Assembly (NCBI RefSeq): GCF_963677155.1
Contig: NZ_OY781884.1
Span: 1,668,501-1,732,500 of the forward strand
From: an uncultured Draconibacterium sp.
GTDB lineage: Bacteria > Bacteroidota > Bacteroidia > Bacteroidales > Prolixibacteraceae
Direction of reading: 5' to 3'
Length of the DNA stretch: 64,000 nucleotides
In this document: piece after piece, positions 9,852 to 18,389 of the stretch
How the letters are laid out: the number at the start of each line of letters is the position of its first letter
Numbering within the stretch: the first letter of the stretch is position 1
Notes under the pieces: generated by a model
Told to the model about the DNA's origin: nothing
The model's input: only the letters and a program-made list of their open reading frames with translations
The model's database searches: none
Program-made: the position numbers and the translations under genes

Positions 9852-10634
9852 ATGAAACAACCATTAGCTTATGTCCATCCCGATGCAAAAGTTGCTGATA
9901 ATGTAGTTATCGAGCCTTTTGTTTCAATTGATCATGATGTTGAAATCGGCGAAGGGACAAGAATTGGTTCAAGCGTAACTATTTTACCCGGAACACGCAT
10001 TGGAAAGAATTGCAAGATTTTTCCGGGTGCTGTAATTGGTGCTGCACCTCAAGACTTAAAGTTCCAGGGAGAATATTCAACCGTTGAAATTGGCGACAAT
10101 AACACCATTCGCGAGTTTGTGACCATTAACAGAGGTACTTCGGCAAAAGGCAAAACTGTAATTGGTAATAACAACCTTTTAATGGCATACGTACACGTTG
10201 CTCACGATTGTAAAGTTGGTAACAACATTATTTTAGTGAACAATGTACAATTGGCTGGCGAAGTTCAGGTTGACGACTGGGCCATCCTTGGTGGTATGTC
10301 GGCTGTTCACCAGTTTGTAAGAATCGGATCGCACGTTATGATTTCGGGTGGATCGTTGGTTCGTAAAGACGTTCCTCCTTTTATTAAAGCAGGTCGCGAA
10401 CCACTTTCGTACGTTGGTATTAACTCGATTGGCTTACGTCGCCGTCAGTATAACAACGACAAAATTCGTGAAGTACAGGACATTTACCGTTACATCTACC
10501 AAAAAGGATTAAACACGGCACAGGCTGTTGAGATTATTGAGGCAGAAATGCCTGCAACTCCTGAGCGCGACGAAGTTCTTCTTTTTGTAAAAGACTCTAA
10601 ACGTGGTATTATTCGTGGTTATTTCCCGGATTAA
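9852..10634 (+). CDS. lpxA: UDP-N-acetylglucosamine 3-O-acyltransferase
   Basis: LpxA performs the first acylation of UDP-GlcNAc in lipid A synthesis. The 260 residues match the family length. Hexapeptide repeats run from about residue 10 to 190 (e.g. IGEGTRIGSSVTILPGTRIG), the catalytic His is in VHVAHDCKVG (about residue 118), and the helical C-terminus carries SIGLRRRQYNNDKI. Last gene of the lpxD operon, 28 bases after lpxC/fabZ and followed by a terminator. Confidence 0.98.
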   Translation: MKQPLAYVHPDAKVADNVVIEPFVSIDHDVEIGEGTRIGSSVTILPGTRIGKNCKIFPGAVIGAAPQDLKFQGEYSTVEIGDNNTIREFVTINRGTSAKGKTVIGNNNLLMAYVHVAHDCKVGNNIILVNNVQLAGEVQVDDWAILGGMSAVHQFVRIGSHVMISGGSLVRKDVPPFIKAGREPLSYVGINSIGLRRRQYNNDKIREVQDIYRYIYQKGLNTAQAVEIIEAEMPATPERDEVLLFVKDSKRGIIRGYFPD

Positions 10635-10655
10635 TAACCTTTGAAAACAATATTA

Positions 10656-10692
10656 AAAAATGCCATCCGTCAACTGACAGATGGCATTTTTT
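10656..10692 (+). terminator. Bidirectional terminator between lpxA and the thioredoxin-fold gene
   Basis: The arms AAAAATGCCAT (10656-10666) and ATGGCATTTTT (10681-10691) pair perfectly, with a short inner GTC/GAC pairing. T-runs follow on both strands, so it can end both lpxA and the convergent gene at 10707. A near-identical stem is found after sufS (19628-19669). Confidence 0.88.
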
Positions 10693-10706
10693 ATGCGGCT
10701 CATTTC

Positions 10707-13244
10707 CTAATAATTCTCCCTGAATATTTGTTTTAACCCTTCATTACTTAAGCCATGGGATAAATGCGGATTAACTACTTGTCCCTGTTTACCTACTAAT
10801 GTATAATGCGGAATACCTGTGATATTAAATTGCCCACACAAGTAATTCCATTCATCCTGAGAAACCCTGTAATGTTCTCCATCAATAGTTTTAATCATGT
10901 TATTGTAAGTTCCCTCAGGCGAACTTGGATTTGTGATGTAAACAAACACTACATCTTCATCTTTCAGCTCTTCTTTAAGAGGCGAAATACGTTGAATGGC
11001 CGAGCGGCAAGGTCCGCACCAGGTTGCCCAAAAGTCAACTAAAACTACATTTCCCCGGTACTTTTTCAGTATCGCATCAAAAATTTCCTCGGCTTTTGTC
11101 TTGGGAACATCGTTCACAATTGAATTCTCCCCATGTTTCGTATTATTGATTTTTTCAATTGTATTGTCATTCATCAATTGGATATAATCGGCTATAAAAG
11201 GTGTTGTAATCCGTTGCTTAGCTTCTTTTAAATTAGAATCAGAGAGAGGAGTTAACTCTTCCACTACCTTTCGGCAGACATCTTCGGATAAAAATACATC
11301 AGTAGCAAATCCCCGACCTACACCAAAATGTTTTTCCATATTTTCATTTCTCTGTTCTTCACGTTGTAAGTCGGCAAGCTTATTAAGTTCATCCTTTTTG
11401 GCTTTTGATAGCTCCTGTATGGCCTCAGAATTATCGGTATAAAATGCAGTACGCTTTTTGCCGTAATCCGATTCTGCAATCTTTTTTTGATTTGCAATAA
11501 GCCCCATCTCTGACTCAGAGAGCTTAAAGCCCTTTCCTCTTAAATATTCGGCAAATTTTTCAATGTCGTAATTCTGATTATTCTCTTTCGTGAATGTTTT
11601 CATTTCACTCGAATATTTACGATAAAAATCAACATTAGCATTCATTGTACTTCGCTCAAGTTCTTTGAGCCCCGAACTAACTCCCAATCTGTCAATTTCC
11701 TTTAATTGATTAATTAAAACTAATTCATCGGGCGTAAATTCGCTATCATCCATTTTCAGCAATAAATTTTCATGCACAATCATCTGGTTCTTTCTAAGTA
11801 GCGGAAGATACTTCAGACGGTTATAAAATGTATCGAAATTATTACTGATTACAGCAAAGGGATTTTCAATAATTTCAGGTGTAATAAAGTCATAATACGC
11901 TGCTTCCGGTTTTTCTATTTCTATACCTAAATCACGCTGAGACCGTGGAATTTTATTTTTTTCGCGATAAGCACTCTCATAATTCCAATCATATTCCATT
12001 GCATTGCTCATTGCATTATATTCAATATCAAATTTCTTTATTTGATATGCTTTTGCATTTATTTCACCGGCATTTTTTAGTCGATCAAGTTCCTGAAGTC
12101 CCTTTTCTGCAAACCCTAAACAATAAGCTTTATAAGCCTCCAAGTCCATATCCAGGATTTTCTTTTGCATTTCCCTATAATCCATTCGGGCCAGCTTAGT
12201 CACCTTTGCAAGATCAGTATTTACAGCAGCACAATCTCCCATAAAAACACCACCTTCTTTATTGGGTATAATTATATGAAACAGATGAGCCCCCGGTTCG
12301 AGATGAACGGAACTATAATAATTCGGCATTCTAACAAACACGCCATGCGGATAATAAAATGGAAAAGTAGTGGAAAACGAACCATCATCCTGGATTTCTA
12401 CTAAATATGTTTCTTGTGAGCCGGTAAGAATATTATTAACATATATATTACCGGTTTTTTGCCCGTAGCGAGGCTTGTAGTTTAACACACAGCCCGAGTA
12501 AGTAACTGAATCCAGATTAAAAACAGGAAGTGTATATTCTGAAACATCAGCTTTTACAGATGCAGTTTCATTTTTTGTATAAGGGTGAAGTGATTTCTTT
12601 GAATCTCCAATTAACACGTTTCCGTCCTTTTCTTGTTTCAGAAAAAGAGCTTTCTGTTCCTTACCATCTGAGATTGTCAACTCTCCCTTCTTTGCCGATC
12701 CATCAAAAGCCTGAATATTCCACAGGCACATATCAGTTACTACATTTTTCCCAGAAATATAATATTTCAGTTCACCACTTGTCGCATCAGTCCACGCACC
12801 AAAATAGTTATTGGGCAATAAATTATCTCCTGCTTCTGAAGAGAGGGCAATATCATACAAAAACCAAGAGCCGCCAGGATTTGCTTCGCCATAATCGATG
12901 GTTTTCACTGTATCAGCAATTGGAGGAAACACAAGCTGATAATGAACCGCTCCCGAATCGGGCATTATATACTGCTTATTAACCGGTATTCCTTCAGCAG
13001 AAGAAAGAAAAAGCTTTTCGCGGCCAACTGGCTGAATGTAGGATTCCTTGGGAATTAAAATCCATGTTCCCGGAGTCGCTTCAGTTCTAAAATCGATAAC
13101 GGTAGCTGTGTCACTTATCTCCAGGTTCTTAATGGAAACATTTGAAGTGCTACTAAAGCCTACTGCCGGGTTTTTAATAATTTTTTGTGCATGGGAATAA
13201 CATACAGTAAAAATGCATAGGGTAAAAAACATTAGTTTCTTCAT
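10707..13244 (-). CDS. Secreted protein with C-terminal thioredoxin (TlpA-like) domain
   Basis: An 845-residue protein with a signal peptide (MKKLMFFTLCIFTVCYSHAQ, cleavage probably near residue 19). The last about 130 residues are a thioredoxin/TlpA-like fold with the redox motif WATWCGPCRSAI (near residue 741) and the cis-Pro segment ITGIPHYTL. The first about 700 residues are not recognised; they include beta-rich stretches followed by a charged, helical region. Relatives with this layout are common in Bacteroidota and are thought to be periplasmic thiol-disulfide proteins. Substrates are unknown. It is 93 bases downstream of thiL on the same strand, and shares a terminator with lpxA. Confidence 0.8.
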   Translation of the reverse strand: MKKLMFFTLCIFTVCYSHAQKIIKNPAVGFSSTSNVSIKNLEISDTATVIDFRTEATPGTWILIPKESYIQPVGREKLFLSSAEGIPVNKQYIMPDSGAVHYQLVFPPIADTVKTIDYGEANPGGSWFLYDIALSSEAGDNLLPNNYFGAWTDATSGELKYYISGKNVVTDMCLWNIQAFDGSAKKGELTISDGKEQKALFLKQEKDGNVLIGDSKKSLHPYTKNETASVKADVSEYTLPVFNLDSVTYSGCVLNYKPRYGQKTGNIYVNNILTGSQETYLVEIQDDGSFSTTFPFYYPHGVFVRMPNYYSSVHLEPGAHLFHIIIPNKEGGVFMGDCAAVNTDLAKVTKLARMDYREMQKKILDMDLEAYKAYCLGFAEKGLQELDRLKNAGEINAKAYQIKKFDIEYNAMSNAMEYDWNYESAYREKNKIPRSQRDLGIEIEKPEAAYYDFITPEIIENPFAVISNNFDTFYNRLKYLPLLRKNQMIVHENLLLKMDDSEFTPDELVLINQLKEIDRLGVSSGLKELERSTMNANVDFYRKYSSEMKTFTKENNQNYDIEKFAEYLRGKGFKLSESEMGLIANQKKIAESDYGKKRTAFYTDNSEAIQELSKAKKDELNKLADLQREEQRNENMEKHFGVGRGFATDVFLSEDVCRKVVEELTPLSDSNLKEAKQRITTPFIADYIQLMNDNTIEKINNTKHGENSIVNDVPKTKAEEIFDAILKKYRGNVVLVDFWATWCGPCRSAIQRISPLKEELKDEDVVFVYITNPSSPEGTYNNMIKTIDGEHYRVSQDEWNYLCGQFNITGIPHYTLVGKQGQVVNPHLSHGLSNEGLKQIFRENY

Positions 13245-13337
13245 AACTTATTTTTGATTAATTAATAATGAGCCAGAAAGATAACCAAAAACAAATTACT
13301 ATTTTACATATATATTGTATTTAACATTTTATAAGGA

Positions 13338-14378
13338 TTATTTATTTCCATGATTCCAGCCCTGAGCTTCCAGCGGAATTGAAGAGCCTCCTGTTGTTTG
13401 CAGATTAACCCCTTCAGCCGCCTCTGTCATATGACCGATAACAGTGAAATCAGGATCATTTTTTATTTTCTCGTAATCATCAAGTGGCAGTGTAAACAAC
13501 AATTCGTAATCTTCGCCACCGTTTAAAGCTGCCACCAAAGGATTGATATTGAACTCCTCTGCCATTTGTTTGGTTTGGTAATCCATCGGCACCTTATCTT
13601 CAAACAAGCTACAACCAACACCCGAGTTTTTACACAAATGCATAATTTCCGACGACAAACCATCCGAAATATCAATCATTGAGGTAGGCTTTATTCCCAA
13701 ACGTTTAAAAGCGGCAATAATATCTCCCCTGGCCTCTGGTTTTAATTGACGTTCCAGAATATAATCATAACCATCCAGCTTGGGCTGCATGTTCTCATTC
13801 ACTTTAAAAACTTCATTTTCGCGCTCAAGTAACTGAAGTCCCATGTAGGCGCCACCCAAATCGCCCGACACACATAAAATGTCGTTCGGTTTTGCGCCAC
13901 TTCGCATCACAATATCGTCTTTTTCAGCTTCACCAATAGCGGTAATACTGAGCGTTAATCCTGTTAACGAACTGGTAGTATCCCCACCCACCAAATCAAC
14001 ATTATACTGCTCGCAGGCCAGGTGAATTCCTTCGTACAATTCCTCCAAAGCCTCCACCGAAAATTTTCCTGAAACGGCCATGCTTACCGTCACCTGTTTC
14101 GGGATGGCATTCATAGCAAGAATGTCCGACAAATTTACAACCACAGCCTTGTAACCAAGGTGTTTTAGCGGAACATACATCAGGTTAAAATGAATGCCTT
14201 CGGTCAGCAGATCAGAGGAAACAACTACTTGTTTTTCCTTAAAATCCAGAATCGCAGCATCATCGCCAATTCCTTTAATCGTACTGTCGTTTTTTATAGT
14301 AATGGCCTTAGTTAATCGGTCGATTAAACCAAACTCTCCCAGCTCTGAAATATTCGTTTGTTTTCTTTCTTTATCCAT
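13338..14378 (-). CDS. thiL: Thiamine-monophosphate kinase
   Basis: ThiL phosphorylates thiamine monophosphate to thiamine diphosphate with ATP. The 346 residues show the PurM-like fold: GIGDDAAILDF and VVVSSDLLTEGIHFNL at the N-terminus, LVGGDTTSS (metal/ATP site) near residue 122, and DISDGLSSEIMHLCKNSGVG and NGGEDYELLFTLP in the C-terminal half. The divergent promoter pair between 14422 and 14455 serves this gene and the suf operon. A thiamine pyrophosphokinase lies 7 kb away (21263), so the window holds enzymes for both the biosynthetic and the salvage route to thiamine diphosphate. Confidence 0.96.
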   Translation of the reverse strand: MDKERKQTNISELGEFGLIDRLTKAITIKNDSTIKGIGDDAAILDFKEKQVVVSSDLLTEGIHFNLMYVPLKHLGYKAVVVNLSDILAMNAIPKQVTVSMAVSGKFSVEALEELYEGIHLACEQYNVDLVGGDTTSSLTGLTLSITAIGEAEKDDIVMRSGAKPNDILCVSGDLGGAYMGLQLLERENEVFKVNENMQPKLDGYDYILERQLKPEARGDIIAAFKRLGIKPTSMIDISDGLSSEIMHLCKNSGVGCSLFEDKVPMDYQTKQMAEEFNINPLVAALNGGEDYELLFTLPLDDYEKIKNDPDFTVIGHMTEAAEGVNLQTTGGSSIPLEAQGWNHGNK

Positions 14379-14421
14379 TGTTAATAAAAGACTTCCTAGT
14401 CTGTTTTTATAAGCATTTCAC

Positions 14422-14455
14422 CTGCAAAAGTACCTATAGTTTTATATCTTTGCAA
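14422..14455. promoter_or_regulatory. Interlocked divergent promoters of thiL (minus) and the suf operon (plus)
   Basis: Minus strand: TTG (14455-14453), a 20-base spacer and TACTTTTG (14432-14425) form a full promoter for thiL, 47 bases before its ATG. Plus strand: TATCTTTG (14445-14452) is a perfect -7 box, with CTG (14422-14424) as a degenerate -33 box at a 20-base spacing. The -33 box of one overlaps or abuts the -7 box of the other, so the two polymerases cannot bind at the same time. The plus-strand transcript would start near 14456. Confidence 0.65.
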
Positions 14456-14648
14456 TTTATGCGTGAACAGGAACAAAAAAGTGTTGTTATTTAATCGAAA
14501 TTACTGTTATTTATAGTACGAGCATAGAGGGATTAATTGTGATGAAATACCAGCACAACGATTCCGCCGACAGAATTAAGATGAATAACAATCTTTAAAA
14601 GAGACGCAATTTTTTTAATCATTCAAGAGAGAGAAAGAGAGTCAGAAA
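14456..14648 (+). other. Long untranslated leader of the suf operon
   Basis: If the plus-strand promoter at 14445 is used, sufB has a 190-base leader. It begins almost exactly at an ATG (14459) opening an 11-codon frame ending at TAA (14492-14494), and ends with a purine-rich GAGAGAGAAAGAGAG tract just before the sufB ATG. No known riboswitch or regulator gene (such as an Rrf2/SufR homologue) is seen here. Confidence 0.35.
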
Positions 14649-16094
14649 ATGGAAGAACAAGATAAAATATTGAATGACGTAACGCAAGGCGAATATAAAT
14701 ACGGTTTTGTTACCGATATTGAAACTGATATTATCGAAAAAGGCCTTAATGAAGACGTAATTCGCTTGATATCTGCCAAAAAGGAAGAACCGGAATTTAT
14801 GTTGAATTTCAGGTTGGAAGCTTACCGGAAATGGCTAAAAATGAAAATGCCGAATTGGGCTTATTTAAAAGTTCCGCCCATTGATTTTCAAGCAATAAGT
14901 TATTACGCAGCCCCTAAAAATGGCCCAAAATATGAAAGTCTTGACGAGGTTGATCCGGAATTGATTGACACATTTAACAAACTGGGTATTCCGCTGGAAG
15001 AACAAAAACATTTGGCAGGAGTTGCCGTTGATGCTGTTATCGACTCGGTTTCTGTAAAAACAACTTTTAAAGAAACTTTAGCAGAAAAAGGAATTATATT
15101 CTGTTCGTTCTCGGAAGCAGTGAAAGAACATCCTGATTTGGTAAAAAAATACCTGGGACAGGCTGTTCCTGTAGCCGACAACTATTTTGCAGCTTTGAAT
15201 TCGGCCGTATTTAGCGACGGTTCGTTCTGTTACATTCCCAAAGGCGTTCGTTGCCCAATGGAATTATCAACGTACTTCAGAATTAACTCAGCCAACACCG
15301 GTCAATTTGAGCGAACACTTATTGTGGCCGACGACGATAGTTACGTAAGTTACCTCGAAGGTTGTACAGCTCCAATGCGCGACGAAAATCAGTTACACGC
15401 TGCGGTAGTTGAGATTATCACACTCGACCGTGCTGAAGTAAAATATTCAACTGTTCAGAACTGGTATCCGGGCGATAAAAACGGAAAAGGCGGTATTTAC
15501 AACTTTGTAACCAAACGTGGTATTTGCCGTGGTGTATCGTCAAAAATTAGCTGGACTCAGGTAGAAACCGGTTCGGCAATTACCTGGAAATACCCAAGTT
15601 GTATTCTGATGGGCGACAATTCTATTGGTGAATTCAACTCAGTGGCTGTAACCAATAATCATCAACAGGCCGATACCGGATCGAAAATGATCCACATTGG
15701 AAGGAATACCAAATCAACAATTATATCAAAAGGCATTTCGGCCGGTAAAAGCGAAAACTCGTACCGTGGGTTGGTAAAAGTAATGCCAAAGGCTACAAAC
15801 TCGCGAAACTTCTCGCAGTGTGATTCATTGTTGTTGAATGACACCTGTGGTGCACATACTTTCCCGTACATCGAAGTTGGAAACAAATCATCGGTTGTTG
15901 AGCACGAGGCTACAACGTCGAAAATTGGTGAAGACCAGATTTTTTACTGCAACCAGCGTGGAATCGATACAGAAACCGCAATTGGAATGATTGTTAACGG
16001 TTACGCCAAAGAAGTGCTAAACAAACTTCCAATGGAGTTTGCCGTTGAGGCGCAAAAGCTTCTGCAAATCAGTCTTGAAGGTAGTGTAGGATAA
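14649..16094 (+). CDS. sufB: Fe-S cluster assembly scaffold protein SufB
   Basis: SufB is the scaffold subunit of the SufBCD complex where sulfur and iron are assembled. The 481 residues match the family. The beta-helix core contains diagnostic segments such as [19 protein letters not shown] (near residue 195), [38 protein letters not shown] and the C-terminal [22 protein letters not shown]. Followed by sufC (63 bases) and sufD (1 base) in one operon. No SufA-type carrier or SufR/IscR regulator is adjacent. Confidence 0.98.
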   Translation: MEEQDKILNDVTQGEYKYGFVTDIETDIIEKGLNEDVIRLISAKKEEPEFMLNFRLEAYRKWLKMKMPNWAYLKVPPIDFQAISYYAAPKNGPKYESLDEVDPELIDTFNKLGIPLEEQKHLAGVAVDAVIDSVSVKTTFKETLAEKGIIFCSFSEAVKEHPDLVKKYLGQAVPVADNYFAALNSAVFSDGSFCYIPKGVRCPMELSTYFRINSANTGQFERTLIVADDDSYVSYLEGCTAPMRDENQLHAAVVEIITLDRAEVKYSTVQNWYPGDKNGKGGIYNFVTKRGICRGVSSKISWTQVETGSAITWKYPSCILMGDNSIGEFNSVAVTNNHQQADTGSKMIHIGRNTKSTIISKGISAGKSENSYRGLVKVMPKATNSRNFSQCDSLLLNDTCGAHTFPYIEVGNKSSVVEHEATTSKIGEDQIFYCNQRGIDTETAIGMIVNGYAKEVLNKLPMEFAVEAQKLLQISLEGSVG

Positions 16095-16113
16095 ACAAAT
16101 TTTAAATAACTCA

Positions 16114-16137
16114 GGGCAAGAGTCCAAGCTCTTTCCC
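16114..16137 (+). other. Hairpin in the sufB-sufC spacer
   Basis: GGGCAAGAG (16114-16122) and CTCTTTCCC (16129-16137) form a nine-position stem with one C-T mismatch and a six-base loop. No T-run follows, so it is not a terminator; an mRNA processing or stability element is possible. Confidence 0.4.
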
Positions 16138-16157
16138 GCAACAGTATAGTAGTAAAG

Positions 16158-16910
16158 ATGTTAAAAATTAAAGATTTATATGCTTCCGTTGAAGGAATGG
16201 AAATCCTGAAGGGAATCAATCTTGAAGTTAAACCCGGCGAAGTTCACGCTATTATGGGACCTAACGGTTCAGGGAAAAGTACACTTGCAAACGTACTTGC
16301 CGGAAAAGAAGAATACGAAGTTACACGCGGAGAAGTTATTTACGAAGGAGAAGATCTTCTTGATAAATCTCCTGAAGAACGTGCTAAAGATGGTATCTTT
16401 TTAAGTTTCCAGTATCCCGTAGAAATTCCGGGTGTACCAATGGTGAACTTCCTGAAAACTTCAGTTAACGAACACCGGAAGCACAAAGGATTAAAAGAAC
16501 TTACTGCAGGCGAATTCCTGAAATTGATGCGTCAGAAAATGGATTTGGTTGACATGCATACCAAATTAACCAACCGCATGGTTAACGAAGGATTCTCTGG
16601 TGGTGAGAAAAAGAAAAACGAGATTTTCCAGATGGCACTGCTTGAGCCGAAATTAGCTATTCTTGACGAAACAGATTCTGGACTTGATATTGATGCATTA
16701 AAAACAGTAGCCAACGGAGTTAACGCGCTAAAATCGCCCGAAAGGTCGACAATTGTGGTAACCCACTACCAGCGCCTGCTCGATTATATTGTACCCGATT
16801 TTGTACATATTCTTTACCAGGGAAAAATTGTAAAAACTGCCGGAAAAGAACTGGCTTTACAACTGGAAGAAAAAGGGTACGACTGGATTAAATCAGAAAA
16901 CGGAAATTAA
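16158..16910 (+). CDS. sufC: Fe-S cluster assembly ATPase SufC
   Basis: SufC is the ABC-type ATPase that drives conformational change in SufBCD. The 250 residues carry Walker A GPNGSGKST (residues 34-42), the signature-like FSGGEKKKNE (about 147-156), Walker B LAILDETDSGLD (about 165-176) and the switch His in VVTHYQRLLDYI. Length and motifs match the family closely. It ends one base before the sufD start. Confidence 0.98.
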   Translation: MLKIKDLYASVEGMEILKGINLEVKPGEVHAIMGPNGSGKSTLANVLAGKEEYEVTRGEVIYEGEDLLDKSPEERAKDGIFLSFQYPVEIPGVPMVNFLKTSVNEHRKHKGLKELTAGEFLKLMRQKMDLVDMHTKLTNRMVNEGFSGGEKKKNEIFQMALLEPKLAILDETDSGLDIDALKTVANGVNALKSPERSTIVVTHYQRLLDYIVPDFVHILYQGKIVKTAGKELALQLEEKGYDWIKSENGN

Positions 16911-16911
16911 C

Positions 16912-18279
16912 ATGAGCGTTTTAGTTGACAAAGCAGATTTATCGCTAAAATATACCGCGCATTACAACGAAGTAAAAGACGAGCTTTTCGCAAACTCGTC
17001 CGATATTTTGAACGCTCAACGAAAAAAGGCGTTTCAAAACTTTGTTTTGCAGGGTATACCAACGCGAAAAAATGAAAATTATAAATACACCAACCTGAAT
17101 CCGGCATTTGTGCCTGATTTTAAATTCATCCATACAAGGGAGGAAAAGAAAGCCGATATGGGCGAGGTTTTTCGTTGCGATGTTCCGCAATTGAATACCA
17201 ATCTGGCCCTGGTTTTTAATGGTTGGTTCTACAAAAACGAAACAGAAAAGGGAGACCTGCCAGAAGGTGTTATTCTTGACAGCCTTGATAGTATTTCGAA
17301 AGAAAGACCTGAGCTGCTGGAAAAATATGCAAGCCTGGCCAATGTTGAAAAAGACCCAATGGTGGCACTGAATACAGCTTTTGCCAAAGATGGTTTTTTC
17401 CTTTATGTTCCGAAAAATGTAGTGGTTGAAAGTCCTATCCAGATTATTAATCTATTGCAGGACGAAAAAGATACATTCTCTACTCAACGGAATTTTATCC
17501 TTGTTGAGGATGGTGCTAAAGTTCAGATACTGTTATGCGATCATACGCTGAACCTGAACCAATACCTGAATAACTCGGTAACCGAGATTTTTGCCGGCAA
17601 TAATGCAGAAGTTGAGTTTTACACATTACAAAATCAGCACAACAAAGCCACAAATATCAATTCGGTATTTATCGATCAGCAGCGCGATTCGCGTGTTACA
17701 ACACACACCGCATCGTTACACGGCGGTTTAATTCGCAACAACCTGCAATTTGCATTGAATGGAGAAAACGCCGAGGCTCATATGTTTGGGATGGCCTTTA
17801 TGGACAAGAAACAACATGTGGATAATTTCACACAGGTTATTCATGCAGCACCGCATTGCGAAAGTAATCAAATTTACAAAAACGTACTCAACGAAAAATC
17901 AACGGGTGCTTTCTCTGGAAGAATACACGTAGTTCGCGATGCACAAAAAACAAATGCTTTCCAGCGCAACAACAACCTGTTGTTAACCGACGAAGCAACC
18001 ATGCAAACAAAACCTCAGCTGATTATTGATGCTGACGATGTAAAATGTAGTCACGGTGCAACAGTTGGCCAGATCGACGAAGAAGCACTGTTCTACCTGC
18101 GCGCCAGGGGAATTAACGAAGATCAGGCACGTTTGATGATGATGAATGCATTTGCCCACGAGGTAGTAAAAGAAATCAAACTGGAGCCCTTGCGCGACCG
18201 TATAGATGAACTGGTTGACAAACGCCTGAAAGGTGAAGTTGCCCGTTGTCACGATTGTGCTTACCAGTGCAATTGCTAA
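16912..18279 (+). CDS. sufD: Fe-S cluster assembly protein SufD
   Basis: SufD pairs with SufB in the scaffold complex. The 455 residues have an N-terminal helical part and a beta-helix core with typical ATVGQIDEEALFYLRARGI near the C-terminus (about residue 380-398) and the conserved KCSHGATVG His-containing segment. The final residues RCHDCAYQCNC contain four cysteines and a histidine, an extension beyond the classical SufD core that could bind metal. Start at 16912 directly after the sufC stop. Confidence 0.96.
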   Translation: MSVLVDKADLSLKYTAHYNEVKDELFANSSDILNAQRKKAFQNFVLQGIPTRKNENYKYTNLNPAFVPDFKFIHTREEKKADMGEVFRCDVPQLNTNLALVFNGWFYKNETEKGDLPEGVILDSLDSISKERPELLEKYASLANVEKDPMVALNTAFAKDGFFLYVPKNVVVESPIQIINLLQDEKDTFSTQRNFILVEDGAKVQILLCDHTLNLNQYLNNSVTEIFAGNNAEVEFYTLQNQHNKATNINSVFIDQQRDSRVTTHTASLHGGLIRNNLQFALNGENAEAHMFGMAFMDKKQHVDNFTQVIHAAPHCESNQIYKNVLNEKSTGAFSGRIHVVRDAQKTNAFQRNNNLLLTDEATMQTKPQLIIDADDVKCSHGATVGQIDEEALFYLRARGINEDQARLMMMNAFAHEVVKEIKLEPLRDRIDELVDKRLKGEVARCHDCAYQCNC

Positions 18280-18285
18280 ATATTT

Positions 18286-18357
18286 CTTTGCGAAACTTTG
18301 TAGGCCCGGAATAAGAACAAAGTTTTAAACTCCTGGCATGTGCAGAGTTTCGCAAAG
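18286..18357 (+). repeat. Inverted repeat between sufD and sufS
   Basis: CTTTGCGAAACT (18286-18297) and AGTTTCGCAAAG (18346-18357) are perfect reverse complements, and pairing can be extended inward to about 17 pairs with G-T pairs (arms 18286-18302 and 18341-18357). An alternative inner pairing (ACTTTGT with ACAAAGT, 18296-18324) overlaps the left arm. There is no T-run directly behind the stem. It could be a mobile palindromic element or an RNA switch between sufD and sufS. Confidence 0.6.
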
Positions 18358-18389
18358 CTTATTTTCTTTCTTATCGCTATCTTCGCTTT

